Part shown: positions 50,461 through 60,666 of the stretch, piece by piece
Layout: each line of letters begins with the position of its first letter
How positions within the stretch are numbered: position 1 is the first letter of the stretch
Source of the DNA: Rhodospirillales bacterium BBD 1991-14
GTDB taxonomy: Bacteria; Pseudomonadota; Alphaproteobacteria; Kiloniellales; Kiloniellaceae
Assembly: GCA_001657395.1 (NCBI GenBank)
Contig: LYSY01000006.1
Span: forward strand, 62,001 to 126,000
Reading direction: 5' to 3'
DNA length: 64,000 nt
Translations under genes and position numbers: made by a program
Notes under the pieces: generated by a model
What the model was told of the DNA's origin: nothing
Databases searched by the model: none
The model's input: the letters and a program-made list of their open reading frames with translations, nothing else

Positions 50461-51125
50461 GGCGTCTTCACCCCAAGGTCGCGCGCCACGACCGTCGGCT
50501 TGCGCCGGGAAAGCCGCAGGACACTGGGAACGAGGACCCGCTCCGGGCCAAAGCGCGCGACCATCCGGTCGTAGTGTGCCTGGGGGTCCCTGATGTCGGT
50601 GATGACCACCGCATCGACCTCGGCCAACTCCGTAAGGCTGCGCACAACCGGCGTTCCTGCAAGGCCCCGGCGGTTCGTCGCTTCATCGAAGATGACCGTA
50701 ACCTCAAGGCCGTTGTCGAGCGCGGCCAGGATCGCGATCTCGCACAGGTCCCCGGCGCCGACAAAAGCAACCCTTTGATATCCCTTGGCCTTTCCGGCCA
50801 GGAAAAGATCTGAGCAATCTTCGCGTGCGTGCCGGAAAAAGCTGAGAGACCGGGTCATGAACCTGGCCGTCAGGCGGGCCTTCTCGCTGAACCCCTTGGC
50901 CGTCAGGTAGTAGACGTAGCGCCTGGCCGGAGCCTTGCGCACCTTAACCAGACCCTTGCTGATGCACCGCTTCAGATAGATGTTGGTCAGGCCAAGCGCG
51001 ATCCCGAGTTCCGCCGCCAGCCCTCGCTGAGTCACCCGGTCGTCAGCCTCGATCGCATTCAGCATCAGCCGGGTGGAATCGGCCTCGTGGTCGTGTTTCA
51101 GAGGCGAGCGGGCTTGTGGTGGCAA
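50457..51125 (-). CDS. Winged-helix regulator of glycan cluster (MarR/EPS-associated type)
   Basis: This 222-residue protein has an N-terminal winged helix (about 15-75: DRVTQRGLAAELGIALGLTN, KGLVKVRKAPARRYVYYLT) and a C-terminal Rossmann-like part (about 115-205: VAFVGAGDLCEIAILAALDN, VDAVVITDIRDPQAHYDRM). The combination occurs at the head of EPS/O-antigen clusters beside RfaH-like genes. The TTG start at 51125 has GGGAG six bases upstream. It probably senses a nucleotide-type ligand; this is inferred. Confidence 0.75.
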   Translation of the reverse strand: MPPQARSPLKHDHEADSTRLMLNAIEADDRVTQRGLAAELGIALGLTNIYLKRCISKGLVKVRKAPARRYVYYLTAKGFSEKARLTARFMTRSLSFFRHAREDCSDLFLAGKAKGYQRVAFVGAGDLCEIAILAALDNGLEVTVIFDEATNRRGLAGTPVVRSLTELAEVDAVVITDIRDPQAHYDRMVARFGPERVLVPSVLRLSRRKPTVVARDLGVKTP

Positions 51126-51346
51126 GATCGGCTCCCAGGCGTGACGGAGGGCCGGGCCCTACCGACGGCTATGCTCTGTCTAGCGCTCCGAGAAAGGCTC
51201 TGTCAAGTGTTCATGTCATGAACAATTTTGCGAATAACTGAGTAATTTCATTGATTTGGATGGTTGATTCTGCCTTAATCCGCGGCCATCGGGCTTGATT
51301 GGACTTGGGAAGGGTTGGTGCCTCAGCGGGCACCGAGATGTGAGTT

Positions 51347-51913
51347 ATGGATTCGCGCTACGTCATTTTCGATCTCGAGGCCACCTGCTGGCCGCGCGGC
51401 CGCGAACAGGCACCTTCCGAGATTATCGAGATTGGCGCGGTGCGCATGGACCTGGACAGGCCCGAAACCAAGGGCGGTTCGATCGGCGATGACGAGTTTC
51501 AGACCTTCGTGCGCCCCTTCATGGCCCCCCAGCTTTCGCCATTCTGTACGGAGTTGACCACCATCCGCCAGAGTGATGTCGATGCGGCGCCGGCCTTTCC
51601 GGAGGCCCTGGGCGCTTTCTTCACCTGGGCCGCGGCAGAGGGGGACTTTACACTGGCCGCCTGGGGCGATTATGACGGCAACCAGCTTGGTCGGGACTGC
51701 CGGAAGCACGGGATCGACAATCCTTTTGCGGCCGTTCCTTACGTAAACATCAAGAAGCCCTTCGCCCGGCATCTGAAGCTGTCCCGCGGCATGGGGCTTG
51801 GCGGGGCCATGCGAAAACTCGGCCTGAAGCCCGAGGGTACGCCGCACCGTGCAATCGACGATGCGCGCTCCGTGGTTCGGATTTTGCGGGCCGGTGTTTT
51901 GGAGGCGCTGTGA
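51347..51913 (+). CDS. DEDDh-family 3'-5' exonuclease (ERI-1/KapD-like)
   Basis: This 188-residue protein has the DEDDh residues in order: VIFDLEAT with the Asp-x-Glu pair, AAWGDYDGNQL with the third acid and HRAIDDARS with the His-x(4)-Asp pair. It is the single-domain type, as in KapD and ERI-1 nucleases that trim RNA or ssDNA. The gene is preceded by a 221-bp gap from the divergent regulator and starts at ATG 51347. Confidence 0.85.
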   Translation: MDSRYVIFDLEATCWPRGREQAPSEIIEIGAVRMDLDRPETKGGSIGDDEFQTFVRPFMAPQLSPFCTELTTIRQSDVDAAPAFPEALGAFFTWAAAEGDFTLAAWGDYDGNQLGRDCRKHGIDNPFAAVPYVNIKKPFARHLKLSRGMGLGGAMRKLGLKPEGTPHRAIDDARSVVRILRAGVLEAL

Positions 51914-52015
51914 GATGGCAGTCCGTGGCCGCAGGCGGGAACCATCGGGTCCTTGTTTTATGCGCTCTATGGCGGTACGCCGGGTCCGGCGCAAACCGTT
52001 GGAGACTGTCGAATC

Positions 52016-53296
52016 GTGACCCTGCCTGAACACCCATCCATAGCCGTGGTCGGCCTCGGCTACGTCGGTCTGCCTTTGGCCGTTGCGCTGGCCGATCAGT
52101 TCAAGGTCGTCGGTTTCGATGTCGATGTCCAGCGTGTAAAGGAACTGGGCGACGGTTGGGACCGGACCCGGGAGGTTTCGGAACACGACCTGGAGCGGGC
52201 GCCGATGGTGCTGACGGGAGAACCCGCCGGGATGACCGGCTGTGACGTCTTCATTGTTACCGTTCCGACGCCTGTCGACCACGACAACCGGCCCGATCTC
52301 CGCGCTGTGATTGCCGCCAGTCGCGCGGTGGGGGAAGTCATGTCTTCGGGCGCCGTCGTGGTCTATGAGTCGACGGTCTATCCCGGCGTTACCGAAGACC
52401 TCTGCGGCAGCATCCTGTCCGAGGTTTCGGGGCTCACACCCGGTGTCGATTTCTTTCTCGGGTACTCGCCGGAGCGCATCAATCCGGGCGACACCCGGCA
52501 CAGCCTTGCCAAGATCGTCAAGGTGGTGGCCGGCCAGACGCCCGAAGTGACCGGTTACCTGGCGGAGATCTATGGCCGGGTGATCGAAGCAGGTGTCTTT
52601 CGGGCTGCCAGCATCAAGACCGCCGAGGCCGCCAAGGTCATTGAGAACGCCCAGCGCGACATCAACATCGCCTTCGTCAACGAGGTGACAAAGATTTTCA
52701 ACCGCCTGGACCTCTCGATCCACGATGTCCTGGACGCGGCGCGCACCAAATGGAACTTCCTGGACTTCCGGCCTGGGATGGTCGGCGGTCATTGCATCGG
52801 CGTCGACCCCTACTACCTGGCACACTGCAGCGAGGCGCTGGGGCTTCATCCTCAGGTCATTCTCGCCGGTCGGCGGACCAATGATTCCATGGGAACCTAC
52901 TTCGCCGGCATGGTGGCCGAGGCGCTGCGCGGCCGCTCCGGCAGACGGGTCCTGATTCTAGGCCTTACCTTCAAGGAGAACGTACCCGATCTGCGTAACA
53001 GCAAGGTCGTGGACCTGATCTCGGCACTCGGCCAGCGCGGCTTTCAGGTGTCGGTTCACGATCCGCTGGCCGATCCGCAGGAGGCCCTTGAAGACTACGG
53101 CCTGGAGATGCTTGCCGACCTGAAGGCGCAGGCGCCCTTCGACTGTGTGGTCGGCGCCGTGGCGCATCAGCCCTATCGCGACTTCGCCAAGCGGGACTTC
53201 GAGGCTTTGCTGGTATCGGACGGACTGATATTTGATCTGAAGAACATCTGGGCAGAGACCGAACTGCCGGACGGGCGGCAGCGGCGGACCATCTAG
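52016..53296 (+). CDS. UDP-N-acetylhexosamine 6-dehydrogenase (WbpA/TviB type)
   Basis: This 426-residue NAD-dependent nucleotide-sugar dehydrogenase has AVVGLGYVGLPLAVALA, VPTPVDHDNRPDL, YESTVYPGVTED, the catalytic Cys in GGHCIGVDPYYLAH and LGLTFKENVPDLRNSK. The GGHCIGVDPYY form is typical of UDP-GlcNAc/GalNAc dehydrogenases rather than UDP-glucose dehydrogenase (which has GGSCFPKD). It starts at GTG 52016 after GGAG; an upstream frame to 51953 is not needed. It pairs with the following epimerase. Confidence 0.88.
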   Translation: MTLPEHPSIAVVGLGYVGLPLAVALADQFKVVGFDVDVQRVKELGDGWDRTREVSEHDLERAPMVLTGEPAGMTGCDVFIVTVPTPVDHDNRPDLRAVIAASRAVGEVMSSGAVVVYESTVYPGVTEDLCGSILSEVSGLTPGVDFFLGYSPERINPGDTRHSLAKIVKVVAGQTPEVTGYLAEIYGRVIEAGVFRAASIKTAEAAKVIENAQRDINIAFVNEVTKIFNRLDLSIHDVLDAARTKWNFLDFRPGMVGGHCIGVDPYYLAHCSEALGLHPQVILAGRRTNDSMGTYFAGMVAEALRGRSGRRVLILGLTFKENVPDLRNSKVVDLISALGQRGFQVSVHDPLADPQEALEDYGLEMLADLKAQAPFDCVVGAVAHQPYRDFAKRDFEALLVSDGLIFDLKNIWAETELPDGRQRRTI

Positions 53297-53367
53297 AACT
53301 TGGCCCTGGCACTTGCCTGGGCGCCCAGCCCGGGATCGTTGGCCGGGCCTGGCGGAAAGAGGAAGAG

Positions 53368-54360
53368 ATGTCAGTAATCGTCACCGGTGTGGCCGGCTTC
53401 ATTGGGTCTCATGTGGCGGCTCAGCTGATCAGGCAGGAGCGCTCGGTGATCGGTATCGATAACCTCAACGACTATTACGACCCGGCTCTGAAACGGGCGC
53501 GGCTCGACCGCCTCGCCAGTCACAACGGTTTCACCTTTCGCCAGCTCGATATCTCCGAGCGGGAGCCCATCCTCGCCCTGGCCGAGGAGTTTCCGGACAC
53601 GACGGAGATCGTGCACCTCGCCGCCCAGGCCGGTGTGCGCTATTCGCTGGAGAACCCCTTCGCCTACGTTCAGACAAACCTTATGGGTCATCTCTGCATG
53701 ATGGAGCTGGCGCGCAAGTTGGGCGGGCTGCGGCACTTCGTCTATGCCTCATCCTCGTCGGTTTACGGCGGCAACAAGGAGCTGCCGTTTTCCGTCGAGC
53801 AGCGGGTCGACAAGCCGGTCTCGCTCTACGCGGCGACCAAGCGCGCCGATGAACTGATGACCCATTGCTATGCGCATCTCTTCGATCTGCCGAGCACGGG
53901 GCTGCGCTTCTTTACCGTCTACGGCCCCTGGGGGCGCCCCGACATGTCGGCCTTCATCTTCACCAAGGCCATCCTGGAGGGCCGTCCGATCCGCATCTTC
54001 AATCACGGTGACATGCGCCGAGACTTTACGTACATCGACGACATCGTCGCCGGCGTCCTGGCCGTCATCGACCGGCCGCCGGAGCGGTCGGAACCGGCTG
54101 CGGAAGGCGAGGCGCCCAACCGCGTCTACAATCTTGGCAACCATCGTTCGGAGCCGTTGCTGCGTTTCGTCGAGCTGATCGAACAGGCCTGCGGCCGGGA
54201 AGCCATCCGCGAATTCGAGGCAATGCAGCCGGGCGACGTGAAGGAGACTTATGCCGATATCGCCCCGGCCCAGCGCGACCTGGGCTTCGAACCGCGGGTC
54301 TCCATCGACGAGGGTATCCCGCGCTTCGTCCAGTGGTACCGGGACTATCATGGGGTCTAG
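53368..54360 (+). CDS. UDP-uronate 4-epimerase (GAE/LspL-like)
   Basis: This 330-residue extended SDR protein has VTGVAGFIGSHVA, IDNLNDYYDPALKRARL (the GAE-type stretch), YASSSSVYGGN, YxxxK in LYAATKRADEL and FTVYGPWGRPDM, then MRRDFTYIDDIVAGV. Family members invert C4 of UDP-GlcA or, beside a WbpA-type dehydrogenase, UDP-GlcNAcA. Together the two genes would supply an acidic galacto-configured sugar. It starts 71 bp after the dehydrogenase, with AGAGGAAGAG upstream. Confidence 0.85.
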   Translation: MSVIVTGVAGFIGSHVAAQLIRQERSVIGIDNLNDYYDPALKRARLDRLASHNGFTFRQLDISEREPILALAEEFPDTTEIVHLAAQAGVRYSLENPFAYVQTNLMGHLCMMELARKLGGLRHFVYASSSSVYGGNKELPFSVEQRVDKPVSLYAATKRADELMTHCYAHLFDLPSTGLRFFTVYGPWGRPDMSAFIFTKAILEGRPIRIFNHGDMRRDFTYIDDIVAGVLAVIDRPPERSEPAAEGEAPNRVYNLGNHRSEPLLRFVELIEQACGREAIREFEAMQPGDVKETYADIAPAQRDLGFEPRVSIDEGIPRFVQWYRDYHGV

Positions 54361-54537
54361 GCCATAAGGCTCAGCCGGGCTTGCGGGCGGTCGCAATCAA
54401 GCTGAGATCGTCAGTTTGAGGTCCTTCTGTGACAAGGGTGGGGCTTGCCGGAATCCCAGGGATGCTCCTTGATTCGGCTCCCCAAAGTCGCTAAGTCCTT
54501 TCGCACCTGCAGCATATATTTGAGGATTGGTGCCACC

Positions 54538-55332
54538 ATGGACCGCCTGGACGCATTGGAAGCGCAATCCGTCTACATCCTGCGCGAGGCCTACAACCGG
54601 ATCGAGCCCCTGGCCATGCTCTGGTCGCTCGGCAAGGACTCCAACGTCATGCTCTGGCTGGCGCGAAAGGCCTTCCTCGGGCATGTCCCCTTTCCTGTCG
54701 TGCATGTCGATACGGGCAAGAAATTCAAAGAGATGTACGAGTTCCGCGACCGCTACGCAAAGGAGTGGGGTCTGGACTTCGTGCGCGAGGAATGCCCGCC
54801 TATCGACGCGGTCGACCAGAGCCTGCCGCCGGCGGCCCGTTCGGCCGCGCGCAAGACCGAGGGGCTGCGCCGCGCCATCGACCGCTACGGCTTCAAGGGC
54901 CTGATCGCCGGCATCCGCCGTGACGAGCAGGCGACCCGGGCCAAGGAGCGTGTCTTCAGCCCGCGCGGCGAGAGCGGTGAGTGGGACTTCCGCGACCAGC
55001 CGCCGGAGTTCTGGGACCAGTACAAGACCGACTTTCCGCCGGGTGCGCATCTGCGCATCCACCCTTTGCTGCATTGGACCGAACTCGACATCTGGCTGTA
55101 CACTCAGCGCGAGGGGATCCCGATCATCCCGCTGTATCTGTCCAAGAACGGCAAGCGCTACCGGTCGCTTGGTGATCAGGACATCACACATCCGGTGGAA
55201 TCCGATGCCTCTACGATTGAGGAGATCATTGCCGAGCTGCAGACCACCCGGACGGCCGAGCGGGCCGGACGTGCCATGGACCACGAGCGCGAGGACGCTT
55301 TCGAGCGCCTGCGTGCCAGCGGCTATATGTGA
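54538..55332 (+). CDS. cysD: Sulfate adenylyltransferase subunit 2 (CysD)
   Basis: The 264-residue PAPS-reductase-family protein has [17 protein letters not shown] (the PP-loop-like SGGKDS variant), [38 protein letters not shown] and [20 protein letters not shown]. It makes APS from ATP and sulfate with CysN. The ATG at 54538 follows GAGG; a frame opens earlier (54445) without reason. It is followed closely by the cysN-cysC fusion, whose reading overlaps or nearly abuts it. Confidence 0.92.
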   Translation: MDRLDALEAQSVYILREAYNRIEPLAMLWSLGKDSNVMLWLARKAFLGHVPFPVVHVDTGKKFKEMYEFRDRYAKEWGLDFVREECPPIDAVDQSLPPAARSAARKTEGLRRAIDRYGFKGLIAGIRRDEQATRAKERVFSPRGESGEWDFRDQPPEFWDQYKTDFPPGAHLRIHPLLHWTELDIWLYTQREGIPIIPLYLSKNGKRYRSLGDQDITHPVESDASTIEEIIAELQTTRTAERAGRAMDHEREDAFERLRASGYM

Positions 55333-55349
55333 TCGGGAGCGGAACGGCC

Positions 55350-57317
55350 ATGACCTCGGACACGACACCCATTGCAGCCCAGGACCAGTCCACGTTGCCT
55401 GAAGATGCCACCCAGAGCGGCGCGCACCCTGACGATGCGGAGCACGCAGGCGAACGTTCACTGCACCGGATCGTCATCGTCGGCCACGTCGATCACGGCA
55501 AGTCCTCGCTGATCGGCCGCCTGCTGCACGACACCGGCTCGTTGCCGCCGGGCAAGGTGGAGGAGCTGGAAAAAATCTCCGCGCGCCGCGGCATGGAGAT
55601 CGAGTGGTCTTTCGTGCTCGACGCCTTCCAGGCCGAGCGCGATCAGGCGGTGACCATCGACACCACGCAGATCTGGTTCAAGACCGGCCTGCGCGACTAC
55701 GTGATCATTGACGCCCCCGGCCACCGGGAGTTTCTCAAGAACATGGTCAGCGGTGCCGCCAGCGCCGATGCGGCCATCATGGTGGTCGACGCCGAAGAAG
55801 GGGTGCGCGAACAGTCGCGCCGCCACGCCTATCTGCTGCATCTCCTGGGGGTTCGCCAGGTCGCGGTGGTGATCAACAAGATGGACCTCGTGGACTTCAG
55901 CCAGACGCGCTTCGACGAGGTCTCCAAGGAGATCACCGAGTACCTGCGCTCCATCGGCGCAGCACCGATGATGGTGGTGCCGATTTCTGCGCGTGGCGGT
56001 GACAACATCGCCAGCCGTTCGGCGCGGACGCCCTGGTACGACGGCCCGACGGTGATTTCCGCCCTGGACGGCTTTCACGGCCATCCGGGTGTCGGTGCGC
56101 AACCGCTGCGCCTGCCGGTGCAGGACGTCTACAAATTCGATGCCCGCCGCATCATTGCCGGCCGTATAGAGTCCGGCACGGTTTCGGTCGGCGACACCGT
56201 GCTGTTTTCGCCGTCCAACAAGACAGCGCGGGTGCGCTCGATCGAGGCCTGGCCCGCCGAGCACGGCCCGGAGACGGCGGCTGCCGGCGAGTCGGTCGGG
56301 ATCACGCTGGACGAACAGCTCTTCGTCGAGCGGGGCGAAATCGTCAGCCATGCCGAAAAGCCGCCCAAGCTCAGCACGGTCTTTCATGCCCGTCTGTTCT
56401 GGCTCGGCCACAAGGCCCTGAAGGTTGGATCGCGCTACAAGCTGAAGCTCCTCACCCAGGAGGCCGAGGTCACGGTGCGCTCGATCGAGCGCATCGTCGA
56501 CACCCAGACCCTGGAGAATGCATCCGGCGATGCGGTGGAACGCAACGCGGTCGCCGAGGTGACGCTCTTCAGCCGCCAGGTCCTGGGGCTCGACGACTAT
56601 GGCGACCTGCCCAAGACCGGCCGCTTCGTGCTGATTGAAGACTACGACACCGTCGGCGGTGGCGTGATCTCCATGGAGGGCCTGCCCGACCAGCGCCAGG
56701 CCATCACGGTCAAGTCCACCAACGTCATCTCCGTCGAACACCAGCTCACCGCCGACTCCCGGGCGGCGCGCAACGGCCATCGCGGCGGCGTCCTGTGGTT
56801 CACCGGCCTTTCAGGCGCCGGCAAGTCGACGCTGGCCATGGAGGTCGAGCAGCGGCTCTTTGCGAAGGGCTACCAGGTCTATGTGCTGGACGGCGACAAC
56901 GTGCGCCGCGGACTCAACGCCAACCTCGGGTTCTCGCCCGAAGACCGCACGGAGAACATTCGCCGCGTCGGCGAGGCCGCGTCACTCTTTGCCGATTCCG
57001 GCATCATCTGCATCACCGCCTTCATCTCGCCCTACCGGGTCGACCGGGATCGTGCCCGCGCCTCGGCGCCGGGCCGCTTCCACGAGATCTACATCAAGGC
57101 GGATGTGGAGACCTGCGAGCGGCGCGACCCCAAGGGTCTCTACAAGAAGGCGCGGGCCGGCGAGATCCCTCAGTTTACCGGCGTCTCGGCGCCCTATGAG
57201 CCGCCGGTGGCTCCGGACCTCGTTGTGGATACGGCTGGCGAGAGCGTTGGCGAGTGCGTCGAACAGATCATCCGCTACATTGAAGAGTCGTTCACGCTGG
57301 AAAAGCCCGGCGGCTGA
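55350..57317 (+). CDS. cysNC: CysN-CysC fusion: sulfate adenylyltransferase GTPase subunit and APS kinase
   Basis: Residues about 30-455 are the EF-Tu-like GTPase CysN ([35 protein letters not shown]). Residues about 475-655 are APS kinase CysC, with P-loop [29 protein letters not shown] and [13 protein letters not shown]. The fusion turns sulfate to PAPS with CysD and is known from rhizobial NodQ. ATG 55350 follows GGGAG; a GTG at 55329 overlapping the cysD stop is an alternative. No sulfotransferase or PAPS reductase is in the window. Confidence 0.92.
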   Translation: MTSDTTPIAAQDQSTLPEDATQSGAHPDDAEHAGERSLHRIVIVGHVDHGKSSLIGRLLHDTGSLPPGKVEELEKISARRGMEIEWSFVLDAFQAERDQAVTIDTTQIWFKTGLRDYVIIDAPGHREFLKNMVSGAASADAAIMVVDAEEGVREQSRRHAYLLHLLGVRQVAVVINKMDLVDFSQTRFDEVSKEITEYLRSIGAAPMMVVPISARGGDNIASRSARTPWYDGPTVISALDGFHGHPGVGAQPLRLPVQDVYKFDARRIIAGRIESGTVSVGDTVLFSPSNKTARVRSIEAWPAEHGPETAAAGESVGITLDEQLFVERGEIVSHAEKPPKLSTVFHARLFWLGHKALKVGSRYKLKLLTQEAEVTVRSIERIVDTQTLENASGDAVERNAVAEVTLFSRQVLGLDDYGDLPKTGRFVLIEDYDTVGGGVISMEGLPDQRQAITVKSTNVISVEHQLTADSRAARNGHRGGVLWFTGLSGAGKSTLAMEVEQRLFAKGYQVYVLDGDNVRRGLNANLGFSPEDRTENIRRVGEAASLFADSGIICITAFISPYRVDRDRARASAPGRFHEIYIKADVETCERRDPKGLYKKARAGEIPQFTGVSAPYEPPVAPDLVVDTAGESVGECVEQIIRYIEESFTLEKPGG

Positions 57318-57434
57318 GGAAACCAGACTCGCTGACCGGGGGGCGCGGCAGCGGCCGTTCCTCCCTGATGCGGAAACTCCGCTTGCGACCGGTCAACGGC
57401 CATCCGCCACTCGGACGGAGGCCTTTGAGCCGAT

Positions 57435-58718
57435 TCAACGATCCCTGTGGGCTGCGGAGGGCTGTGGCTCCGGCGGGTCCGTAGCGGCCTTTTGCTGCAG
57501 GTTGTCGCGTGCCGTACGGGGCAACACCACGACCGATGCGACTGCCGCGCCGCCGATGACAGCAAGCCAATGGCTCTGCCAGAGCCCGTAGGCGGTCGAG
57601 GCGATGCAGAGGATCGTTATGAACATCCCCTGGCTGCAGACCCGTGCTGCGGGCGGCAGGCCATCGACGCGACGGGCGATAAAGAACAGGACAGCGATGG
57701 TCAGCACGGCGCCGACGGCACCCAGTTCGAGCAGGATCTGTAAGGGGCCGTTGTGGGGATGGGAAGGGATGACCTTTCGTCCGTGCCTGAAGGGCTCCGC
57801 GTCGGCGGTCGGGATCGAGGCGGAGGAGTCGAAGCCCCAGCCGACCAGCGGTCGCTCGACGATCTTGTCCGCGACAAAATCCCAGGTGTGGACCCGGTAG
57901 CGTGCCGTTTGGCTGAGGTAGGTGGCTTCATGAAGCCCCGCCTCCTTCATCAGCTTGGCCACTCCCGGACCGGCCAGAAGCGGCAGGGTGATGGCTGCCG
58001 CCAGGATCAGGCGCCCGGCCGTGCGCCCCAAACCGGCCAGGGCCGCCGCTACGAGGCCCGCGACGAGGCCGAGAACCGCCGCGGACGACTGCGATGAAAG
58101 GGCCAGCGCCAGGGCCGCGGGCGGGACCGCGAAGGCTATCGTTCTGAAGCGGAGGTGCCAGCAGAGCGCGGCCAGGGGCCAGACGAGGATGGCGAGTGTG
58201 GTGATGCCCCGGTTGAGGCGGGAGTAGGCGGCATAGTCGCTTGCCGACGGGCCCTTCAGCGCCGTGTAGATCGGAAACCCGAAGACGAACTCGATCAGCA
58301 CGAGGAGCACGGCGAGGACCAGCCCCACGGTGAGCCCGAGCCCCGCCCTGCGGCTTTGCGCCGCGTCCATCAGGCCGGCTGCGCCACAGAGAAAGACGAT
58401 GATCAGCAGCAGAACCCCGACCCGCAGGGCAAGCACGGCGGCTTCCTGCGGCAACGGGCTCCACAGCGAGGCCACCAGGCACCACCCGACAAAGAGGCAA
58501 ACCGCCAGGGTGATCGAGCGGTCCATGAGCTGCCAGGGCCGCGCAAGTGTCCAGACCATGGCAGCCGCGGCAAGGCCCGTCACCAGGCTCAGCGGAACCA
58601 CGGCTTTGGGGGCCAGCAGACCGAGCACAGGCAACAGCAGGCAGAATCCGGCAAGGATCAGGCTCAGGCGGTTCAAACGCGGGTGTTGGCGGGAGAGGTC
58701 TTGCGTCGGGGTCGTCAC
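57435..58718 (-). CDS. O-antigen ligase/polymerase family protein (Wzy_C domain)
   Basis: This 427-residue membrane protein has about eleven hydrophobic segments and the Wzy_C/WaaL signature region with a periplasmic loop ending in HPHNGPLQILLELGAVGA. The ATW-like SLWSPLPQEAAVLAL stretch and GWGFDSSASIP are common in the family. It either ligates O-chains to lipid A-core or polymerises repeats; the sequence does not decide. It lies beside the glycan genes but points left, convergent with cysNC. Confidence 0.85.
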   Translation of the reverse strand: MTTPTQDLSRQHPRLNRLSLILAGFCLLLPVLGLLAPKAVVPLSLVTGLAAAAMVWTLARPWQLMDRSITLAVCLFVGWCLVASLWSPLPQEAAVLALRVGVLLLIIVFLCGAAGLMDAAQSRRAGLGLTVGLVLAVLLVLIEFVFGFPIYTALKGPSASDYAAYSRLNRGITTLAILVWPLAALCWHLRFRTIAFAVPPAALALALSSQSSAAVLGLVAGLVAAALAGLGRTAGRLILAAAITLPLLAGPGVAKLMKEAGLHEATYLSQTARYRVHTWDFVADKIVERPLVGWGFDSSASIPTADAEPFRHGRKVIPSHPHNGPLQILLELGAVGAVLTIAVLFFIARRVDGLPPAARVCSQGMFITILCIASTAYGLWQSHWLAVIGGAAVASVVVLPRTARDNLQQKAATDPPEPQPSAAHRDR

Positions 58719-58795
58719 AAGGGCCTTTTAGAGCATAGGCGGCGCCATGAAAACTCCGGGCTTGCGGATCATACGCCCCGGGCCCCGCCGGCGCC

Positions 58796-59617
58796 TTAAG
58801 GTGCGGCCTGGGCCGCCCGTTCCTCCATTTCCCGGCGCAGTTCCTGGCGCCGGGTGACAAGAGAGGCGACCAGAACGCCGGCCGCAACCAGCCCCACCAG
58901 GATTGTGCAGACGGCGTTGATCTCCGGGGTCACGCCCAGGCGGACCTGGCTGTAGATCTTCATCGGCAGGGTTGTGGCGCCCGGCCCCGTGGTAAAGCTG
59001 GCGATCACCAGGTCGTCCAGCGACAGGGTGAACGACAACAGCCAGCCGGCAACCACCGCCGGCGCGATAACCGGCAGGGTGATCTGCAGGAAGGTACGCC
59101 CAGGCGGACAGCCCAGATCCATCGCCGCCTCTTCGATGGAGCGGTCGAAGCTCACCAGGCGCGACTGCACGACCACGGCGACATAGCACATGGAAAAGGT
59201 GATATGGGCGATGGTGACGGTGACGAAGCCGCGATCCAGGGAGATCGCAACGAACATCAGCAACAGCGACAGGCCGGTGATGACTTCCGGCATCACCAGC
59301 GGGGCGTAGATCATGCCGGAAAACAGGGTGCGGCCGCGGAACCCCCCGAAGCGCGCCATGATCAGCCCGGCGAGGGTGCCCAGAAAGGTGGCGAAGGTAG
59401 AAGCGACGACGGCGACCTTGAGGGTTACCCAGGCGGCGTTCATCAGCCCTTCGTTATTCCACATCTCACTATACCACTTCGTCGAGAAGCCGGCCCAGAC
59501 CGTGACCAGGCGCGACTCGTTGAAGCTGTAGATCACCAGGAGCGCGATCGGCAGGTAGAGAAACAGAAAGCCGACCGCCAGGGAGGCGATGTTGAACCAG
59601 CTCGCACCCTGCTTCAC
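58796..59617 (-). CDS. potI: Polyamine ABC transporter permease (PotI/PotC-like)
   Basis: This 273-residue permease has six hydrophobic segments, the EAA-type loop EEAAMDLGCPPGRTFLQITLP and TLSLDDLVIASFTTGPGATTLPMKIY, typical of PotC/PotI. It forms the channel with the PotH-like protein. It starts four bases after the potH stop. It is the last gene of the potF-G-H-I set. Confidence 0.9.
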   Translation of the reverse strand: MKQGASWFNIASLAVGFLFLYLPIALLVIYSFNESRLVTVWAGFSTKWYSEMWNNEGLMNAAWVTLKVAVVASTFATFLGTLAGLIMARFGGFRGRTLFSGMIYAPLVMPEVITGLSLLLMFVAISLDRGFVTVTIAHITFSMCYVAVVVQSRLVSFDRSIEEAAMDLGCPPGRTFLQITLPVIAPAVVAGWLLSFTLSLDDLVIASFTTGPGATTLPMKIYSQVRLGVTPEINAVCTILVGLVAAGVLVASLVTRRQELRREMEERAAQAAP

Positions 59618-59621
59618 CGCC

Positions 59622-60656
59622 TCAGCCCTCCGCCTTCGCCGTCTTTTCCTGCATGCGCTGGAACAGCATGATGGGCACCACCAGCACCAGCAGCAGGATC
59701 ACGGCCACGGCCGAGGAAAGCGGCCAGTCGCGGTTGTTGAAGAACTCCGACCACAGGGTCTTGCCGATCATCAGAGTCTGGGAGCCGCCCAGGAGATCCG
59801 GAATCACGAACTCGCCCATGGCCGGAATGAACACCAGGAAGCTGCCGGCGACGATGCCGGGCAGGGAGAGCGGTACGGTGATTACCCAGAAGGCCTTGAT
59901 CGGCCGGCAGCCCAGGTCGGCGGCGGCCTCCAGGAGGCTGAGGTCCATCTTCTCCAGGTTGGCGTAGAGCGGCAGCACCATGAAGGGCAGGTAGGAGTAG
60001 ACGATCCCGATGTAGACGGCGATATCGGTGTTGAGGATCGTCAGCGGTTCGGAGATCAGGCCCAGCTGGGTCAGAGCCAGGTTGAGCAGACCCTCTTTCT
60101 TCAAAATGCCGATCCAGGCGTAGACCCGGATCAGAAAGGACGTCCAGAACGGCAGGATCACCATCATCAGCAGCGCGAAGCGCCAACGTTTGGGCGCGCG
60201 GGCCATGCCATAGGCAATGGGAAAGCCGATCAGCAGCGTCAGTGCGGTCGAGATCAGGGCGATGCGCAGCGACGAGAGGTAGGACTTCCAGTAGAGGCTG
60301 TCCTCGAGCAGGAAGAGATAGTTTTCCAGGCTTGCCTGGATGGCGATGAAGCCGTCCTCAACGAAGACGAAAAGCGGCGTATAGGGGGGCTGGGCGACCA
60401 CCACCTCGGCCAGGCTGATCTTCAGGACGATCAGAAAGGGCGCCAGGAAGAATGCAAGCAGCCAGAGGTAGGGAATGGCGATGACCGCGTTGCGGCCGGA
60501 GAGGCCGAGGCGTTTCAGAACGGTCACCAGGATCCGGTAGGGCGGCAGCAGCAGAAGTCTCGCGTGCAGCCCGGAGAGCGCGCCGGCCGCGGCGCCGTCG
60601 CCTTGAAGGTAGGCGACCTCCTGCCTGGGATCGGGCTCTTTCGCGGACGGTGCCAT
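59622..60656 (-). CDS. potH: Polyamine ABC transporter permease (PotH/PotB-like)
   Basis: This 344-residue permease has six hydrophobic segments and a long N-terminal part. Landmarks are VVLPFWTSFLIRVYAWIGIL-like (here VILPFWTSFLIRVYAWIGIL), the EAA loop LEAAADLGCRPIKAFWVITVP and the FVIPDLLGGSQTLMIG stretch, all of the PotB/PotH group. It follows the ATPase gene by ten bases. Confidence 0.9.
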   Translation of the reverse strand: MAPSAKEPDPRQEVAYLQGDGAAAGALSGLHARLLLLPPYRILVTVLKRLGLSGRNAVIAIPYLWLLAFFLAPFLIVLKISLAEVVVAQPPYTPLFVFVEDGFIAIQASLENYLFLLEDSLYWKSYLSSLRIALISTALTLLIGFPIAYGMARAPKRWRFALLMMVILPFWTSFLIRVYAWIGILKKEGLLNLALTQLGLISEPLTILNTDIAVYIGIVYSYLPFMVLPLYANLEKMDLSLLEAAADLGCRPIKAFWVITVPLSLPGIVAGSFLVFIPAMGEFVIPDLLGGSQTLMIGKTLWSEFFNNRDWPLSSAVAVILLLVLVVPIMLFQRMQEKTAKAEG

Positions 60657-60666
60657 GACCGGCGGT

